From: Colicola sp016286205
GTDB lineage: Bacteria; Bacteroidota; Bacteroidia; Bacteroidales; Paludibacteraceae
Reading direction: 5' to 3'
DNA: 64,000 bases
NCBI GenBank assembly: GCA_016286205.1
Contig: JAEESF010000009.1
Location: 1-64,000, forward strand
The translations under genes and the position numbers were made by a program. Shown here one piece after another: positions 18,095 to 26,482 of the stretch (position 1 is the first letter of the stretch; every line of letters begins with the position of its first letter). The notes beneath the pieces are model-generated. The model had not been told where the DNA came from and did not search any database. It saw only the letters and a list, made by a program, of their open reading frames with translations.

Positions 18095-19076
18095 AAGAAT
18101 TGCTATTTTAGGTTCTGGTTCTTGGGCCACTGCCTTGGCTAAGATAGTCATGCAGAACCAACCGGAAATCAACTGGTTTATCCGTCGTCAGGAGGTGATA
18201 GACGAGTTTATTGCCTCAGGCAAAAACCCGACTTATCTTGGCGCCGCTAATTTTGATGTGAGTCGTATCCACTTCTCGTCAGACATCAACCAGACCATCA
18301 CGCAGTCGGATGTACTGATTTTGGCCATTCCATCTCCGTATGTCAAACAATCGCTGATGAAGATTCGGCGCAACATGACCAGCAAAGTAGTCATTTCTGC
18401 TGTCAAAGGTATGATACCTGATGACAACGTCATCATCACCGACTATCTGCATCGTCGTTTCAATGTGCCAATGGACCAACTGGGTGTTATTGCGGGCCCG
18501 TGCCATGCAGAGGAGATTGCGCTAGAACGACTTAGCTACCTAACTATCGGTTGTGAGAACCGCACGAATGCGGAACTGATGGCACAATTATTCCGCACAG
18601 AATACGTACAGACAACCACTTCTAGCGATGTAGTAGGACTGGAATACAGTTCTGTGATGAAGAATATTTACGCGATTGCTGCGGGAATGTGCCAGGCGCT
18701 GCACTATGGTGACAATTTCCAGGCCGTGCTACTGAGCAATGCCATCCAAGAGCTGCAACGCTTTGCAACGGCTATGAGCAATGCGCCGCGTGATATTACG
18801 GCATCCGGTTATCTGGGCGATGTTCTGGTGACGGGTTATTCGCAATTTAGCCGCAATCGTCAGTTTGGCCAAATGCTAGGTATGGGATATTCGGTCAAGG
18901 CGGCTCAGATGGAAATGGAAATGGTAGCCGAAGGCTATTATGCCACAAAGGCCATCCATCTGGCCAACGAACGCATGCAAGTAGCATTGCCTATCGTAGA
19001 CGCCATGTATGAGATTCTCTACAACCGCCAGAAGGCTAAACCAATTATCAAATCGTTAACATCAAAACTACAATAA
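18087..19076 (+). CDS. gpsA: Glycerol-3-phosphate dehydrogenase [NAD(P)+]
   Basis: Reduces dihydroxyacetone phosphate to sn-glycerol-3-phosphate for phospholipid synthesis. 329 residues. The N-terminal Rossmann motif is ILGSGSWATALA, then NPTYLGAANFD, the family sequence SAVKGM, and the catalytic Lys region GLEYSSVMKNIYAIAAGM. The start lies inside the end of lysS (8-bp overlap), implying coupled translation; pgi follows after 2 nt. Confidence 0.96.
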   Translation: MYRRIAILGSGSWATALAKIVMQNQPEINWFIRRQEVIDEFIASGKNPTYLGAANFDVSRIHFSSDINQTITQSDVLILAIPSPYVKQSLMKIRRNMTSKVVISAVKGMIPDDNVIITDYLHRRFNVPMDQLGVIAGPCHAEEIALERLSYLTIGCENRTNAELMAQLFRTEYVQTTTSSDVVGLEYSSVMKNIYAIAAGMCQALHYGDNFQAVLLSNAIQELQRFATAMSNAPRDITASGYLGDVLVTGYSQFSRNRQFGQMLGMGYSVKAAQMEMEMVAEGYYATKAIHLANERMQVALPIVDAMYEILYNRQKAKPIIKSLTSKLQ

Positions 19077-19078
19077 GT

Positions 19079-20428
19079 ATGAAACTTTCACTTACTTCTG
19101 CCTTGGATTTTATTTCCGAAGGCGCATTAGAACGACTGGAGTCACAAACCGAGGCTGCCAATTTGCTATTGGAGAATGGTCAAGGTGCGGGCAATGATTT
19201 CCTCGGTTGGGTTCACCTACCCTCGTCTATCACCCCCGCTTTTCTTGACGAAGTGCAGGAGGTGGCTGATGACTTGAAGAAACGCTGCGAAGTAGTTATC
19301 GTAGCAGGAATTGGTGGTTCCTACCTAGGTGCCAGGGCTGTCAATGAGGCATTGTCTTCGGCTTTTGATGCATACGTAGCTAACGGTCGCAAGAATCCTT
19401 ATGTTGTCTATGCGGGCAATAATATCGGCGAGGATTATCTGGCAGAGCTAATGGCATTTGTGGCTAACAAACAGTTTGGTATCATCAATATTTCCAAGTC
19501 CGGAACAACGACCGAGACAGCTTTGGCTTTCCGATTGCTGAAGACTCAACTGGAGAAGCAAGTAGGCAAAGACGAGGCACGTCGTCGTATTGTAGCCGTG
19601 ACCGATCGCGCCAAAGGAGCGCTGCGTTCGCTCGCTACGCAGGAAGGATATCGTACATTCGTTATTCCGGACAACGTAGGTGGTCGTTTCTCCGTTTTGA
19701 CACCTGTCGGACTACTAGCCATTGCCGTTGCAGGAGGAGATATTCGTGAACTCGTGCGTGGTGCGCAAGATATGGAAAAAGCAACAGATATCAGTGTTCC
19801 TTATGCTAAGAACCCCGCTTGCCAATATGCGGCTATTCGAAATGCCCTATACCAGAATGGCAAGAAGATAGAGATTTTGGTCAACTACAATCCCAAACTG
19901 CACTATTTCAGCGAGTGGTGGAAACAGTTGTACGGCGAGAGCGAAGGCAAGGACCATAAGGCTATTTTCCCTGCCAGCGTTGATTTTACCACCGATCTTC
20001 ACTCAATGGGCCAATGGATTCAAGATGGCGAACGTACTATCTTCGAAACCGTTATATCGATTGAGAAAGCCAACAAAACCGTGCTTGTTCCGCAAGATGC
20101 AGAGAATCTGGACGGTCTGAATTTCTTGGCAGGCAAGCGTGTTGACGAAGTCAATAAGATGGCAGAATTGGGAACACGTCTGGCTCACATAGATGGCGGA
20201 GTGCCAAATATCTTGATTCAATTCGAGAAACTAGACGAATATAACATTGGTCAATTCATCTATTTCTTCGAGCGTGCGTGCGGTATTTCCGGTTACGTAT
20301 TAGGAGTCAATCCGTTCAACCAACCGGGTGTAGAAGCGTACAAGAAGAATATGTTCGCGCTGCTTGACAAACCTGGTTATGAGGCTGAAAGCAAGGCGAT
20401 TAAGGAAAGGCTAAAGGCGAAAGGCTAA
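19079..20428 (+). CDS. pgi: Glucose-6-phosphate isomerase
   Basis: Interconverts glucose-6-phosphate and fructose-6-phosphate. 449 residues, the shorter form common in Bacteroidetes and Firmicutes. Signatures: VAGIGGSYLGARAVNEAL, NISKSGTTTETALAFRLL, and near the C-terminus FFERACGISGYVLGVNPFNQ. The last codons run into a small degenerate repeat rich in AAGGCTAAAGG, which suggests the C-terminus is drifting. It is the last gene of the lysS unit and is followed by a bidirectional terminator. Confidence 0.97.
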   Translation: MKLSLTSALDFISEGALERLESQTEAANLLLENGQGAGNDFLGWVHLPSSITPAFLDEVQEVADDLKKRCEVVIVAGIGGSYLGARAVNEALSSAFDAYVANGRKNPYVVYAGNNIGEDYLAELMAFVANKQFGIINISKSGTTTETALAFRLLKTQLEKQVGKDEARRRIVAVTDRAKGALRSLATQEGYRTFVIPDNVGGRFSVLTPVGLLAIAVAGGDIRELVRGAQDMEKATDISVPYAKNPACQYAAIRNALYQNGKKIEILVNYNPKLHYFSEWWKQLYGESEGKDHKAIFPASVDFTTDLHSMGQWIQDGERTIFETVISIEKANKTVLVPQDAENLDGLNFLAGKRVDEVNKMAELGTRLAHIDGGVPNILIQFEKLDEYNIGQFIYFFERACGISGYVLGVNPFNQPGVEAYKKNMFALLDKPGYEAESKAIKERLKAKG

Positions 20429-20434
20429 GATACA

Positions 20435-20468
20435 AAAAATCGGCTCTCTGTTTAGAGGGTCGATTTTT
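20435..20468. terminator. Bidirectional terminator (pgi / DUF5103)
   Basis: AAAAATCG pairs with CGATTTTT around an inner CTCT/AGAG helix. The convergent DUF5103 gene ends within the hairpin, and both flanks are A/T-rich, so it can act on both strands. Confidence 0.75.
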
Positions 20469-21708
20469 CTATACGTAGTCCGACTAGTCGGTCGTAACGT
20501 GCGCCGAAAGGCCGCCAATAGACATAGACCGTATATTCGTTTTCGGTCTGCCAATAACTGCCATCCACTCGTTGGATGGTAGTTTGGTTTTGCGAGCCTT
20601 TGCCTACGAACCAGTACTGATAGTCATAGCCGCCTTGTTTAACAAGCGCCGTGAGCCAGTAACACCGGTTATCTGCATCGTATTGCATACGATTGCGCAG
20701 AGTCAGCTGATTGCCAAATACTTCTCCGCCAACGTATAATACTCCGTCCAGCCAAGGACGATCAACCGGTAATGTCCAATGCACCCAGACATACTCAGCC
20801 TCCGTGTCCGGATCGTTGGTTCGCTCGGCATTGACGATGAAGCGACCATCGCTATCATACTGGTGAATATACGTGCCTTGTTGCACCTCATCGGCAAAGA
20901 GCAGAGCATGGTAATCGCCATTCTGATAAACCATTCGGTCGATACCCGTGCCCGCATAGAAAACAGAGAAAGCATCCCAGTGGTGATACTCGTTGCCGCC
21001 TTCAAAAATCAGGGCTCGTTGGTTCTGGTAACGCAATCTGCCGGTCTCTACGTAAGTAGGGCGAGCAGGCCAAACCTCATTATCTGTGCGGTTGTTCTGA
21101 CGAACCAGGACACGAATCTCATTCGGATCATTCAGATTGAGCGCTGAAGTATTGACATCCACGTCTATTTGCTGATAACGGCCGTTGAACTCAATGTCAG
21201 TATTGGCGCGGACTATTGGGCGGATAGCGGTCAGCGGTTCCACCACACACAGACGCACTTCTGCTACGCGATTATCCGGATTACCATCCTCATAAATCGT
21301 CAGCAGATAATTACCGCTTTTGGTCAGCACCATGTCCGAATTAGGAAAAATGAAGCGATAATGCGTATATTCGCGGCTTGTATTGAGTGAATGCGCGTAT
21401 TCAGTAATATCCTGAGTAGTAAACCCGACCAGATACTCATTGCTGGTCAGCCCACTCTCTCCGGACCAGTCTGCGGCCATATGACGAACGGTATAGGTGT
21501 ACTGATGAACGTCGTGGCTCATCTCATCAAAACTGATTTCCATCGAGTTTTCCTGATCCGAACCATCAATGCGCCCATCCATCAATACCAGGTAATTGCG
21601 GTCGGCGCGCAACGTACGAATCTGCTCATTCAGCGCACGCAGTTGCACTTGCGCATGCATACAGATTGCCAAGCACACAAAAAGAAATATGACTGACCAT
21701 TTCTTCAT
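20452..21708 (-). CDS. DUF5103 protein (type IX secretion plug family)
   Basis: A 418-residue exported protein with signal peptide MKKWSVIFLFVCLAICMHAQ. The sequence follows the DUF5103 pattern: an N-terminal beta domain ending near VVEPLT, then DVDVNTSALNLNDPNEIRVL and a C-terminal domain with DGVLYVGGEVFGNQLTLRNR. One family member was seen as the plug of the SprA translocon in the type IX secretion system, so a periplasmic or outer-membrane role there is likely. No other T9SS gene is in the window. Its promoter overlaps the spacer upstream of tRNA-Thr. Confidence 0.85.
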   Translation of the reverse strand: MKKWSVIFLFVCLAICMHAQVQLRALNEQIRTLRADRNYLVLMDGRIDGSDQENSMEISFDEMSHDVHQYTYTVRHMAADWSGESGLTSNEYLVGFTTQDITEYAHSLNTSREYTHYRFIFPNSDMVLTKSGNYLLTIYEDGNPDNRVAEVRLCVVEPLTAIRPIVRANTDIEFNGRYQQIDVDVNTSALNLNDPNEIRVLVRQNNRTDNEVWPARPTYVETGRLRYQNQRALIFEGGNEYHHWDAFSVFYAGTGIDRMVYQNGDYHALLFADEVQQGTYIHQYDSDGRFIVNAERTNDPDTEAEYVWVHWTLPVDRPWLDGVLYVGGEVFGNQLTLRNRMQYDADNRCYWLTALVKQGGYDYQYWFVGKGSQNQTTIQRVDGSYWQTENEYTVYVYWRPFGARYDRLVGLRIEKSTL

Positions 21709-21717
21709 TTACGGCTG

Positions 21718-21747
21718 CAAAGGTACAAAAAATGTACCAAAGCACAA
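21718..21747 (-). promoter_or_regulatory. Promoter of DUF5103 gene
   Basis: Minus strand -7 TACCTTTG and a weaker -33 TTGTGCTTTGG one base closer than the usual register. A 6-bp inverted repeat (GGTACA...TGTACC, 21723-21738) overlaps the -7 box and could be an operator. Confidence 0.5.
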
Positions 21748-21764
21748 AATTTTTTGCTAATTAT

Positions 21765-21795
21765 TTGCACATTTCAAAAAAAAGCAGTACTTTTG
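21765..21795 (+). promoter_or_regulatory. Promoter of tRNA-Thr
   Basis: -33 TTGCACATTTCA, A-rich spacer, -7 TACTTTTG, 23-nt register; about 30 nt before the mature tRNA 5' end. Confidence 0.75.
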
Positions 21796-21826
21796 CACGC
21801 TTTTTTGGTGAGAGCCGAACGCGATT

Positions 21827-21899
<73 letters not shown>

Positions 21900-21902
21900 C
21901 AA

Positions 21903-21928
21903 AGAGAGAAGGTTCCGGCCTTCTCTCT
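21903..21928 (+). terminator. Hairpin after tRNA-Thr (weak terminator or processing signal)
   Basis: AGAGAGAAGG pairs perfectly with CCTTCTCTCT across a 6-nt loop, but no U-tract follows, so the proper terminator is probably the one at 22026-22051. Confidence 0.4.
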
Positions 21929-21953
21929 TGCCATTCAAGGGCCTCGAATCCGG

Positions 21954-22022
21954 GGGTTCTTAGTTCGGTAAACCTCACACGATTATTGCACTAGGAGCAA
22001 TTTTCGAGTCCGGGAAGTGGCT
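21954..22022 (+). pseudogene. Decayed tRNA-like copy sharing the tRNA-Thr 3' end
   Basis: Bases 22003-22023 repeat exactly the last 20 nt of tRNA-Thr plus the following C. Upstream at the expected distance (about 60 nt from the 3' end) is a D-loop-like AGTTCGGTA, but the T-stem and acceptor no longer pair. This fits a degenerate second tRNA or an attachment-site remnant. Confidence 0.45.
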
Positions 22023-22025
22023 CTG

Positions 22026-22051
22026 AGGGAACAGATTGTTCCTTTTTTTTT
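22026..22051 (+). terminator. Intrinsic terminator of tRNA-Thr unit
   Basis: GGAACA-GAT-TGTTCC stem followed by a run of nine or more T. It ends the transcript that contains tRNA-Thr and the decayed copy. Confidence 0.75.
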
Positions 22052-22108
22052 GTGTGTGTTTTTGTCAAAAAAAGGACCAAGCTTAGTGTATGTGACTACC
22101 AGGGCTAC

Positions 22109-22183
22109 CTCGATTATATCGCACTTATATCGCACTTATATCGCACTTATAACGCACTAATAACGCACTAATAACGCACTAAA
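22109..22183 (+). repeat. 11-bp-period array D (six units, two variants)
   Basis: CGCA recurs exactly every 11 nt at 22120, 22131, 22142, 22153, 22164 and 22175. Units read CGCACTTATAT (and CGCACTTATAA), then CGCACTAATAA. It fills part of a gap that holds no gene between the tRNA terminator and queH. Confidence 0.9.
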
Positions 22184-22203
22184 TTTGGTGTGCTTTCATA
22201 CAC

Positions 22204-22228
22204 GTATTATATACAGAGTATATAATAC
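22204..22228. repeat. Perfect AT-rich palindrome, 11-bp arms, 3-nt loop
   Basis: GTATTATATAC-AGA-GTATATAATAC. It follows the 11-bp array by about 20 bp. A similar palindrome (GTATATATAC-ATA-GTATATATA) follows the array at 42352-42432. Confidence 0.85.
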
Positions 22229-22315
22229 TAGAGAGATGAGTGAGTTAGCGGAATAAGACTACTAAAATGGCATACGCAGATAAGTGTACGTTTTTTCATA
22301 AAATCAAGTCAAAAT

Positions 22316-22346
22316 TTGCGTATGTCAGAAAAAAGCAGTAAATTTG
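22316..22346 (+). promoter_or_regulatory. Promoter of queH and the VTC cassette
   Basis: -33 TTGCGTATGTCA, -7 TAAATTTG, 23-nt register. It sits in a 51-bp block (22285-22335) repeated with one mismatch at 58030-58080. Only 13 nt separate the -7 box from the queH ATG, so the leader is very short. Confidence 0.75.
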
Positions 22347-22359
22347 CGCCGCAAATTTG

Positions 22360-22995
22360 ATGAACATGAAACAATCAGCCATCATAGTGCCAGAAGGATG
22401 CAAACAAGTACTCTTGCATGCATGTTGTGCGCCGTGCTCCAGTGCTATCGTGGAATGGTTGTTAGCGCATCAGATAGAACCCATCATCTATTATTATAAT
22501 CCGAACATATACCCGCGCGAGGAATACGAGAAACGCAAAGCGGAGAGCAAAAGGCACGCGGAGAGCCTAGGAATAAAATGGATTGAAGGAAAGTCAAGAG
22601 CCGATAGTCAAGAGTGGAAAGCAGAGCACGAGGAATGGTTGCAAGCCGTAAAAGGCATGGAGAACGAACCAGAGCGAGGCAAACGATGCGAGGCATGCTT
22701 CCTTTACCGCCTGCAAAAGACTGCGCAGAAAGCGCAAGAACTGGGTATCCCCTTCTTCGCAACCACCCTAGCCTCTTCACGATGGAAAAACCTTGATCAG
22801 GTGAATGCTGCGGGAAAAAAAGTCGAGAGTCAAGAGTCAAGAGTCACAAGTAGGTTCTGGGCCCAGAACTGGAGAAAAGATGGATTACAAGAGCGAAGAA
22901 ACCAGTTGCTCAAAGAATTTGGTTTTTACAACCAACTATATTGCGGATGTGAGTTTTCGGCACAATATTTGTTGCAAAAAGAGGAGGAAAAATGA
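22360..22995 (+). CDS. queH: Epoxyqueuosine reductase QueH (DUF208)
   Basis: Catalyses the last step of queuosine synthesis in tRNA using an Fe-S/metal centre. Family signatures: HACCAPCS (residues 20-27), YNPNIYPREEYEKRK, RGKRCEACFLYRL, and YCGCEFS near the C-terminus. The start is ATG 22360 or 22366, just after the promoter. Two odd insertions rich in Ser-Gln-Glu (KSRADSQEWK; KKVESQESRVTSRFW) are encoded by 7-bp GTCAAGA-type repeats, so simple-sequence DNA has spread into the gene in frame; whether activity is kept is unknown. Its stop overlaps the next ATG (ATGA). Confidence 0.93.
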   Translation: MNMKQSAIIVPEGCKQVLLHACCAPCSSAIVEWLLAHQIEPIIYYYNPNIYPREEYEKRKAESKRHAESLGIKWIEGKSRADSQEWKAEHEEWLQAVKGMENEPERGKRCEACFLYRLQKTAQKAQELGIPFFATTLASSRWKNLDQVNAAGKKVESQESRVTSRFWAQNWRKDGLQERRNQLLKEFGFYNQLYCGCEFSAQYLLQKEEEK

Positions 22996-24524
22996 GTATG
23001 ATTATGAAGACATTATGGAAGATGATTCCCGCATTGATGCTAGTAGCATTCATCGGGACCGGTTGCAACAACGAAGAGGAGACCACCAATGGTACTAATA
23101 ACACCACCAACCTAGGTGATGACGAAGATTTGGTAGAAAACCAGACATGGAACTCGACGATTGAAATCATCTGGAACGGCACAGACGTGACTGTTGTCGG
23201 CAACGCAGATGGAGTCAGTATCAACACGAACAATGGTTATGTGACGATTCGCTCGACAGCCAAACACATTGTTTACAATGTGAGCGGTTCAGGAACCGGT
23301 CAACTGAGCATATATAGCGACTATAAATACCAGTTGGCACTGCAAGGACTGACTTTGACTTGCCCGGATGGACCAGCCATCAATTGTCAGAGCAACAAGC
23401 GCTGCTATCTGGTCATCGCAGGAACGAACACATTGACCGATGGCACCAATTATGCCGCCACGACGGAAGACCGTAAGGCCACTATCTTTTGTGAAGATAA
23501 ACTCTGCATTTCCGGAACAGGAAGTCTCAACGTAACAGGCAACTACAAGCATGCCATTGCCAGTGACGATTATATCCGTCTCTGTCCGAACACAACGGCT
23601 ACGCTCACACTCACCACGAATGCTAGCGATGGTTTGCACGCTAACGATGGCATCATTATTAACGATGGTAAAATCACGATTACGGCCAAGCAAGAAGGCA
23701 TACAATGCGACACAAGCAGCATTGTCATTAGCGGCGGGAACCTGAGTGTGACCAGTCTGGAAGACAAAGGTATACTTGCCTACGGGAACATAGAAATCAC
23801 TGGTGGTACGATATACGTGACCAGTCCCGCTAAATGCATCAAAACGAAAAGTAACCTCGTAGTGAATGATGGTACGATCAAGGCGATTTGTACCGGCGAA
23901 GCGCAAAATAGCGGAGGTCCCGGTGGAGGCGGTCGGCCCGGAGATCATCAAGATACGACGGGAAACAAGCCAGAGGGCATTGAGGCCAAAGGTACAATCA
24001 CAATCAACGGAGGACAGATATACTCACAATCAGCGGACGATGCCATCAATGCAGGTAGTACGTTCACTATCAACGGAGGACTGGTTTGCGCTTATTCTAC
24101 CGGAAACGATGGAATGGATGCCAATGGCAACTGCATCATCAACGGAGGTGTAGTGTATGCTATCGGTAGTCGTGATCCGGAAGTGGGCATCGACGCTAAC
24201 ACCGAAGACCGATTCTATCTGACCGTGAATGGCGGTACAATCGTTGCTATCGGAGGACTGGAACGCAATTCGAAACTGAATCAAACATGCTACTACACCT
24301 CTTCGTGGAGCAAAAGTACATGGTATGCGCTAACTGTAGGCGACAACGTGTTTGCCTTCCAAACGCCAAGTAGCGGAGGAACTAAGATGGTGGTTAGTGG
24401 CGACTCTAAACCCACTCTACAGAAAAGTGTAAGCGCAAGCGGAACACAAATATTCAATGGCATGGGTTATTATCCCGCCTCATGTACAGGGGGAACAAGT
24501 GTTAGTCTGCAACAAGGATCGTAA
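22992..24524 (+). CDS. Cthe_2159-like (DUF4353) carbohydrate-binding beta-helix lipoprotein
   Basis: A 510-residue exported lipoprotein: signal peptide with lipobox FIGTGC (Cys25), an Asn/Thr/Glu-rich linker, then many short parallel-beta-helix-like repeats of the type ITINGGQIYSQSADDAINAG and CIINGGVVYAIGS. A Gly-rich linker (GGPGGGGRPG) interrupts the middle. The family was named from a Clostridium protein that binds acidic polysaccharide. It is the first gene after queH (4-bp overlap) and heads a cassette with VTC and DUF4956 genes, as in many genomes where CotH kinases are also present; no CotH is seen here. Surface display is likely. Confidence 0.85.
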   Translation: MSMIMKTLWKMIPALMLVAFIGTGCNNEEETTNGTNNTTNLGDDEDLVENQTWNSTIEIIWNGTDVTVVGNADGVSINTNNGYVTIRSTAKHIVYNVSGSGTGQLSIYSDYKYQLALQGLTLTCPDGPAINCQSNKRCYLVIAGTNTLTDGTNYAATTEDRKATIFCEDKLCISGTGSLNVTGNYKHAIASDDYIRLCPNTTATLTLTTNASDGLHANDGIIINDGKITITAKQEGIQCDTSSIVISGGNLSVTSLEDKGILAYGNIEITGGTIYVTSPAKCIKTKSNLVVNDGTIKAICTGEAQNSGGPGGGGRPGDHQDTTGNKPEGIEAKGTITINGGQIYSQSADDAINAGSTFTINGGLVCAYSTGNDGMDANGNCIINGGVVYAIGSRDPEVGIDANTEDRFYLTVNGGTIVAIGGLERNSKLNQTCYYTSSWSKSTWYALTVGDNVFAFQTPSSGGTKMVVSGDSKPTLQKSVSASGTQIFNGMGYYPASCTGGTSVSLQQGS

Positions 24525-24530
24525 GAAATT

Positions 24531-24959
24531 ATGAAGAAGACATTATATTTATTAGCATGCTTGCTAGTAGCAAGCACATCGATGGCGCAGAGTCTGCTGA
24601 CGCCAGAACAACTCGCTAAACGCGAGAAACGTAAGAATCTGACAGTCAAAGAGTGGAACACCGATGACCGGACCAAAACTCGTTGGCTGGATCGCATCAA
24701 AGTATATGATGCACAAGGACGATGCATCGAGGAGATTGAGTATGCCACGTATGGCCAGAAATGGCGTGTCACTAGCACTTATGACGACAAAACAGGCAAG
24801 GTGCAGGAAGAAGTGGAATACAACGATCGCAACAAACCCGTGCGCATTCGCAAATACGAGTGGAACAAAGATGGCACAAAAGCCAAACAGTACAACTATT
24901 TGCCTAATGGCAAACTATATAGCGTAAAGGTCTTTGAATATATCTTCTCTGATAAGTAA
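24531..24959 (+). CDS. Secreted small protein with YD/MORN-like repeats
   Basis: 142 residues with signal peptide MKKTLYLLACLLVASTSMA. The mature part repeats a Y-D-x-x-G-K/R theme (KVYDAQGRCIEEIEY, STYDDKTGKVQEEVEYND, YEWNKDGTKAKQYNYLPNGK), like the antidote/MORN-type strands of Bacteroidetes periplasmic proteins. Function unknown. It lies 7 nt after the beta-helix gene, and its 3' end overlaps the VTC gene by 26 bp, so it belongs to the cassette. Confidence 0.75.
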   Translation: MKKTLYLLACLLVASTSMAQSLLTPEQLAKREKRKNLTVKEWNTDDRTKTRWLDRIKVYDAQGRCIEEIEYATYGQKWRVTSTYDDKTGKVQEEVEYNDRNKPVRIRKYEWNKDGTKAKQYNYLPNGKLYSVKVFEYIFSDK

Positions 24960-25710
24960 GTTCGAGCCAATCAGTTTGGCCGAGATGGAAAGCGTGAAGC
25001 TGATGAACCGCATTGATACCAAATATGCGGTGTCATTGCCTATGCTGCCCGCTATTCTGCAAGCCGCACAAACCGATTACTTTGCGCAAGAGATCGACGG
25101 AAAGCGAATTGCGACATACGACACCATGTACTACGACACCGATACACTGGATATGTACATGCGTCATCATGACCGACAACTGGTTAGACAGAAAATACGC
25201 GTACGACAATATGTAGATAGCGGACTGACATTCTTGGAAATCAAGCGAAAAAACAACAAAGGGCGGACCAAGAAGAAACGCATAGAAGTTCCGAATACCC
25301 AACTAACGGCCGATACTATCGGTCACGGCAAAGAAGATGTAAGAATTGCCGATTTCATCGAACAAAAAAGCCATTACTCCTGGGACACGATTTCCCCACA
25401 TCTGCGGACGGACTTTAAGCGAATTACGCTAGTCAATCGGCAGAAGACCGAACGACTGACTATAGACATGAATCTGGTATGGCACAATGTGCTGAGCCAC
25501 GAAGATAAAAGTTACAAGGACCTGGTTATCATCGAACTAAAACGAGATGGAAACAGTCCATCGCAGATGACCAAAATAATGCGCGATCAGCATGTTTATC
25601 CGCTGAAAATCAGCAAATACTGTATCGGAACGGCGCTAACGACACCGAACCTAAAGCGCAATAGATTTAAGGAAAAAATTCGTCGTATTGAACGATTGTT
25701 AGATAATTAA
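24934..25710 (+). CDS. VTC-domain polyphosphate polymerase-like protein
   Basis: 258 residues, entirely a VTC catalytic domain (CYTH/triphosphate-tunnel fold), the family that makes polyphosphate from ATP in yeast vacuoles. Tunnel residues look intact: DTKY (Lys30), the RQKIRVRQY strand (Arg85, Lys87, Arg89, Arg91), FLEIKRK (Glu102, Lys104), DFKRITLVNR, IELKRDG and KISKYCIG. Translation likely starts at TTG 24934, overlapping the previous gene, because FEPISLAEMESVKLMNRIDT is the usual N-terminus; ATG 24985 would remove part of it. The DUF4956 gene follows after 16 nt. Confidence 0.88.
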   Translation: MNISSLISKFEPISLAEMESVKLMNRIDTKYAVSLPMLPAILQAAQTDYFAQEIDGKRIATYDTMYYDTDTLDMYMRHHDRQLVRQKIRVRQYVDSGLTFLEIKRKNNKGRTKKKRIEVPNTQLTADTIGHGKEDVRIADFIEQKSHYSWDTISPHLRTDFKRITLVNRQKTERLTIDMNLVWHNVLSHEDKSYKDLVIIELKRDGNSPSQMTKIMRDQHVYPLKISKYCIGTALTTPNLKRNRFKEKIRRIERLLDN

Positions 25711-25726
25711 GAAAAAATATAGAATT

Positions 25727-26482
25727 ATGTTAATGCAAGTAGATCTAGCCAACCCAACGTTGGAATTTTTGGAGGACGATCCGTCTATCGCTGCACGTTT
25801 TGGCACAAGTGATAGTATCTCGTATGTGATGCATTCGATCGCCGAGTGTTTACACGTCAGCGAGGATCTCATTACCATGCCACTGATGTTCCTTTTCAAC
25901 CTATTAGTAACGTGGGTAATAGTATATTGCATATACTATCGCTTCTGCCGCAGACGCGATTATTACGTCACCTACATGCTCTTCTCGAGCGCTATGTTCT
26001 TGCTGCTATGGTTGATGCAAATTCTGGATATTCAGACCGGATTTGTGTTGGGTCTATTTGCTATATTTGGCATGATTAGATATCGCACAGAGACAGTTCC
26101 TATCCGCGAAATGAACTACATGTTCATCATTATTGCTGTTTCGGTAATCAATTCGCTGAGTCTAAAAGCCGATGGACTGGCATGGTATCTGCTGCTTATC
26201 GCCAATGCGCTAATCATTCTGCTTGCGCTCGGCTTTGAGTTGTGGAATAATCGCAAGCGTTTGTCTAAGAAAATCATTCTCTACGAGAAGATTGAGAATA
26301 TCCGCCCAGACCGCCGCAAAGAACTGATTGCGGATCTGGAAGAGAGAACCGGACTCAAGATAATTGACGTAGAAATAGGTCATATTGATTTCCTGCGCGA
26401 TGTGGCATATATCAATATAACTTATTTGTTGGAACCGGGGAAAATTGTGAATAGTATAGACCAAATAACAAAGTTTAGATGA
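25727..26482 (+). CDS. DUF4956 membrane protein
   Basis: 251 residues. About four transmembrane helices (roughly residues 50-165) include the family core GLFAIFGMIRYRTETVPIRE, followed by a charged cytosolic tail of about 80 residues. The family regularly neighbours VTC-domain and CotH-like genes; a role as membrane partner of the polymerase is inferred only from this association. Its stop overlaps the DUF2490 start (ATGA). Confidence 0.88.
   Translation: MLMQVDLANPTLEFLEDDPSIAARFGTSDSISYVMHSIAECLHVSEDLITMPLMFLFNLLVTWVIVYCIYYRFCRRRDYYVTYMLFSSAMFLLLWLMQILDIQTGFVLGLFAIFGMIRYRTETVPIREMNYMFIIIAVSVINSLSLKADGLAWYLLLIANALIILLALGFELWNNRKRLSKKIILYEKIENIRPDRRKELIADLEERTGLKIIDVEIGHIDFLRDVAYINITYLLEPGKIVNSIDQITKFR

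Noticed and set aside
21903..21928. Treating the hairpin right after tRNA-Thr as the main terminator
   Set aside because: No T-run follows it, whereas the hairpin at 22026-22051 has one.
22109..22183. CRISPR array
   Set aside because: Units are contiguous 11-mers with no spacers and there is no cas gene in the window.
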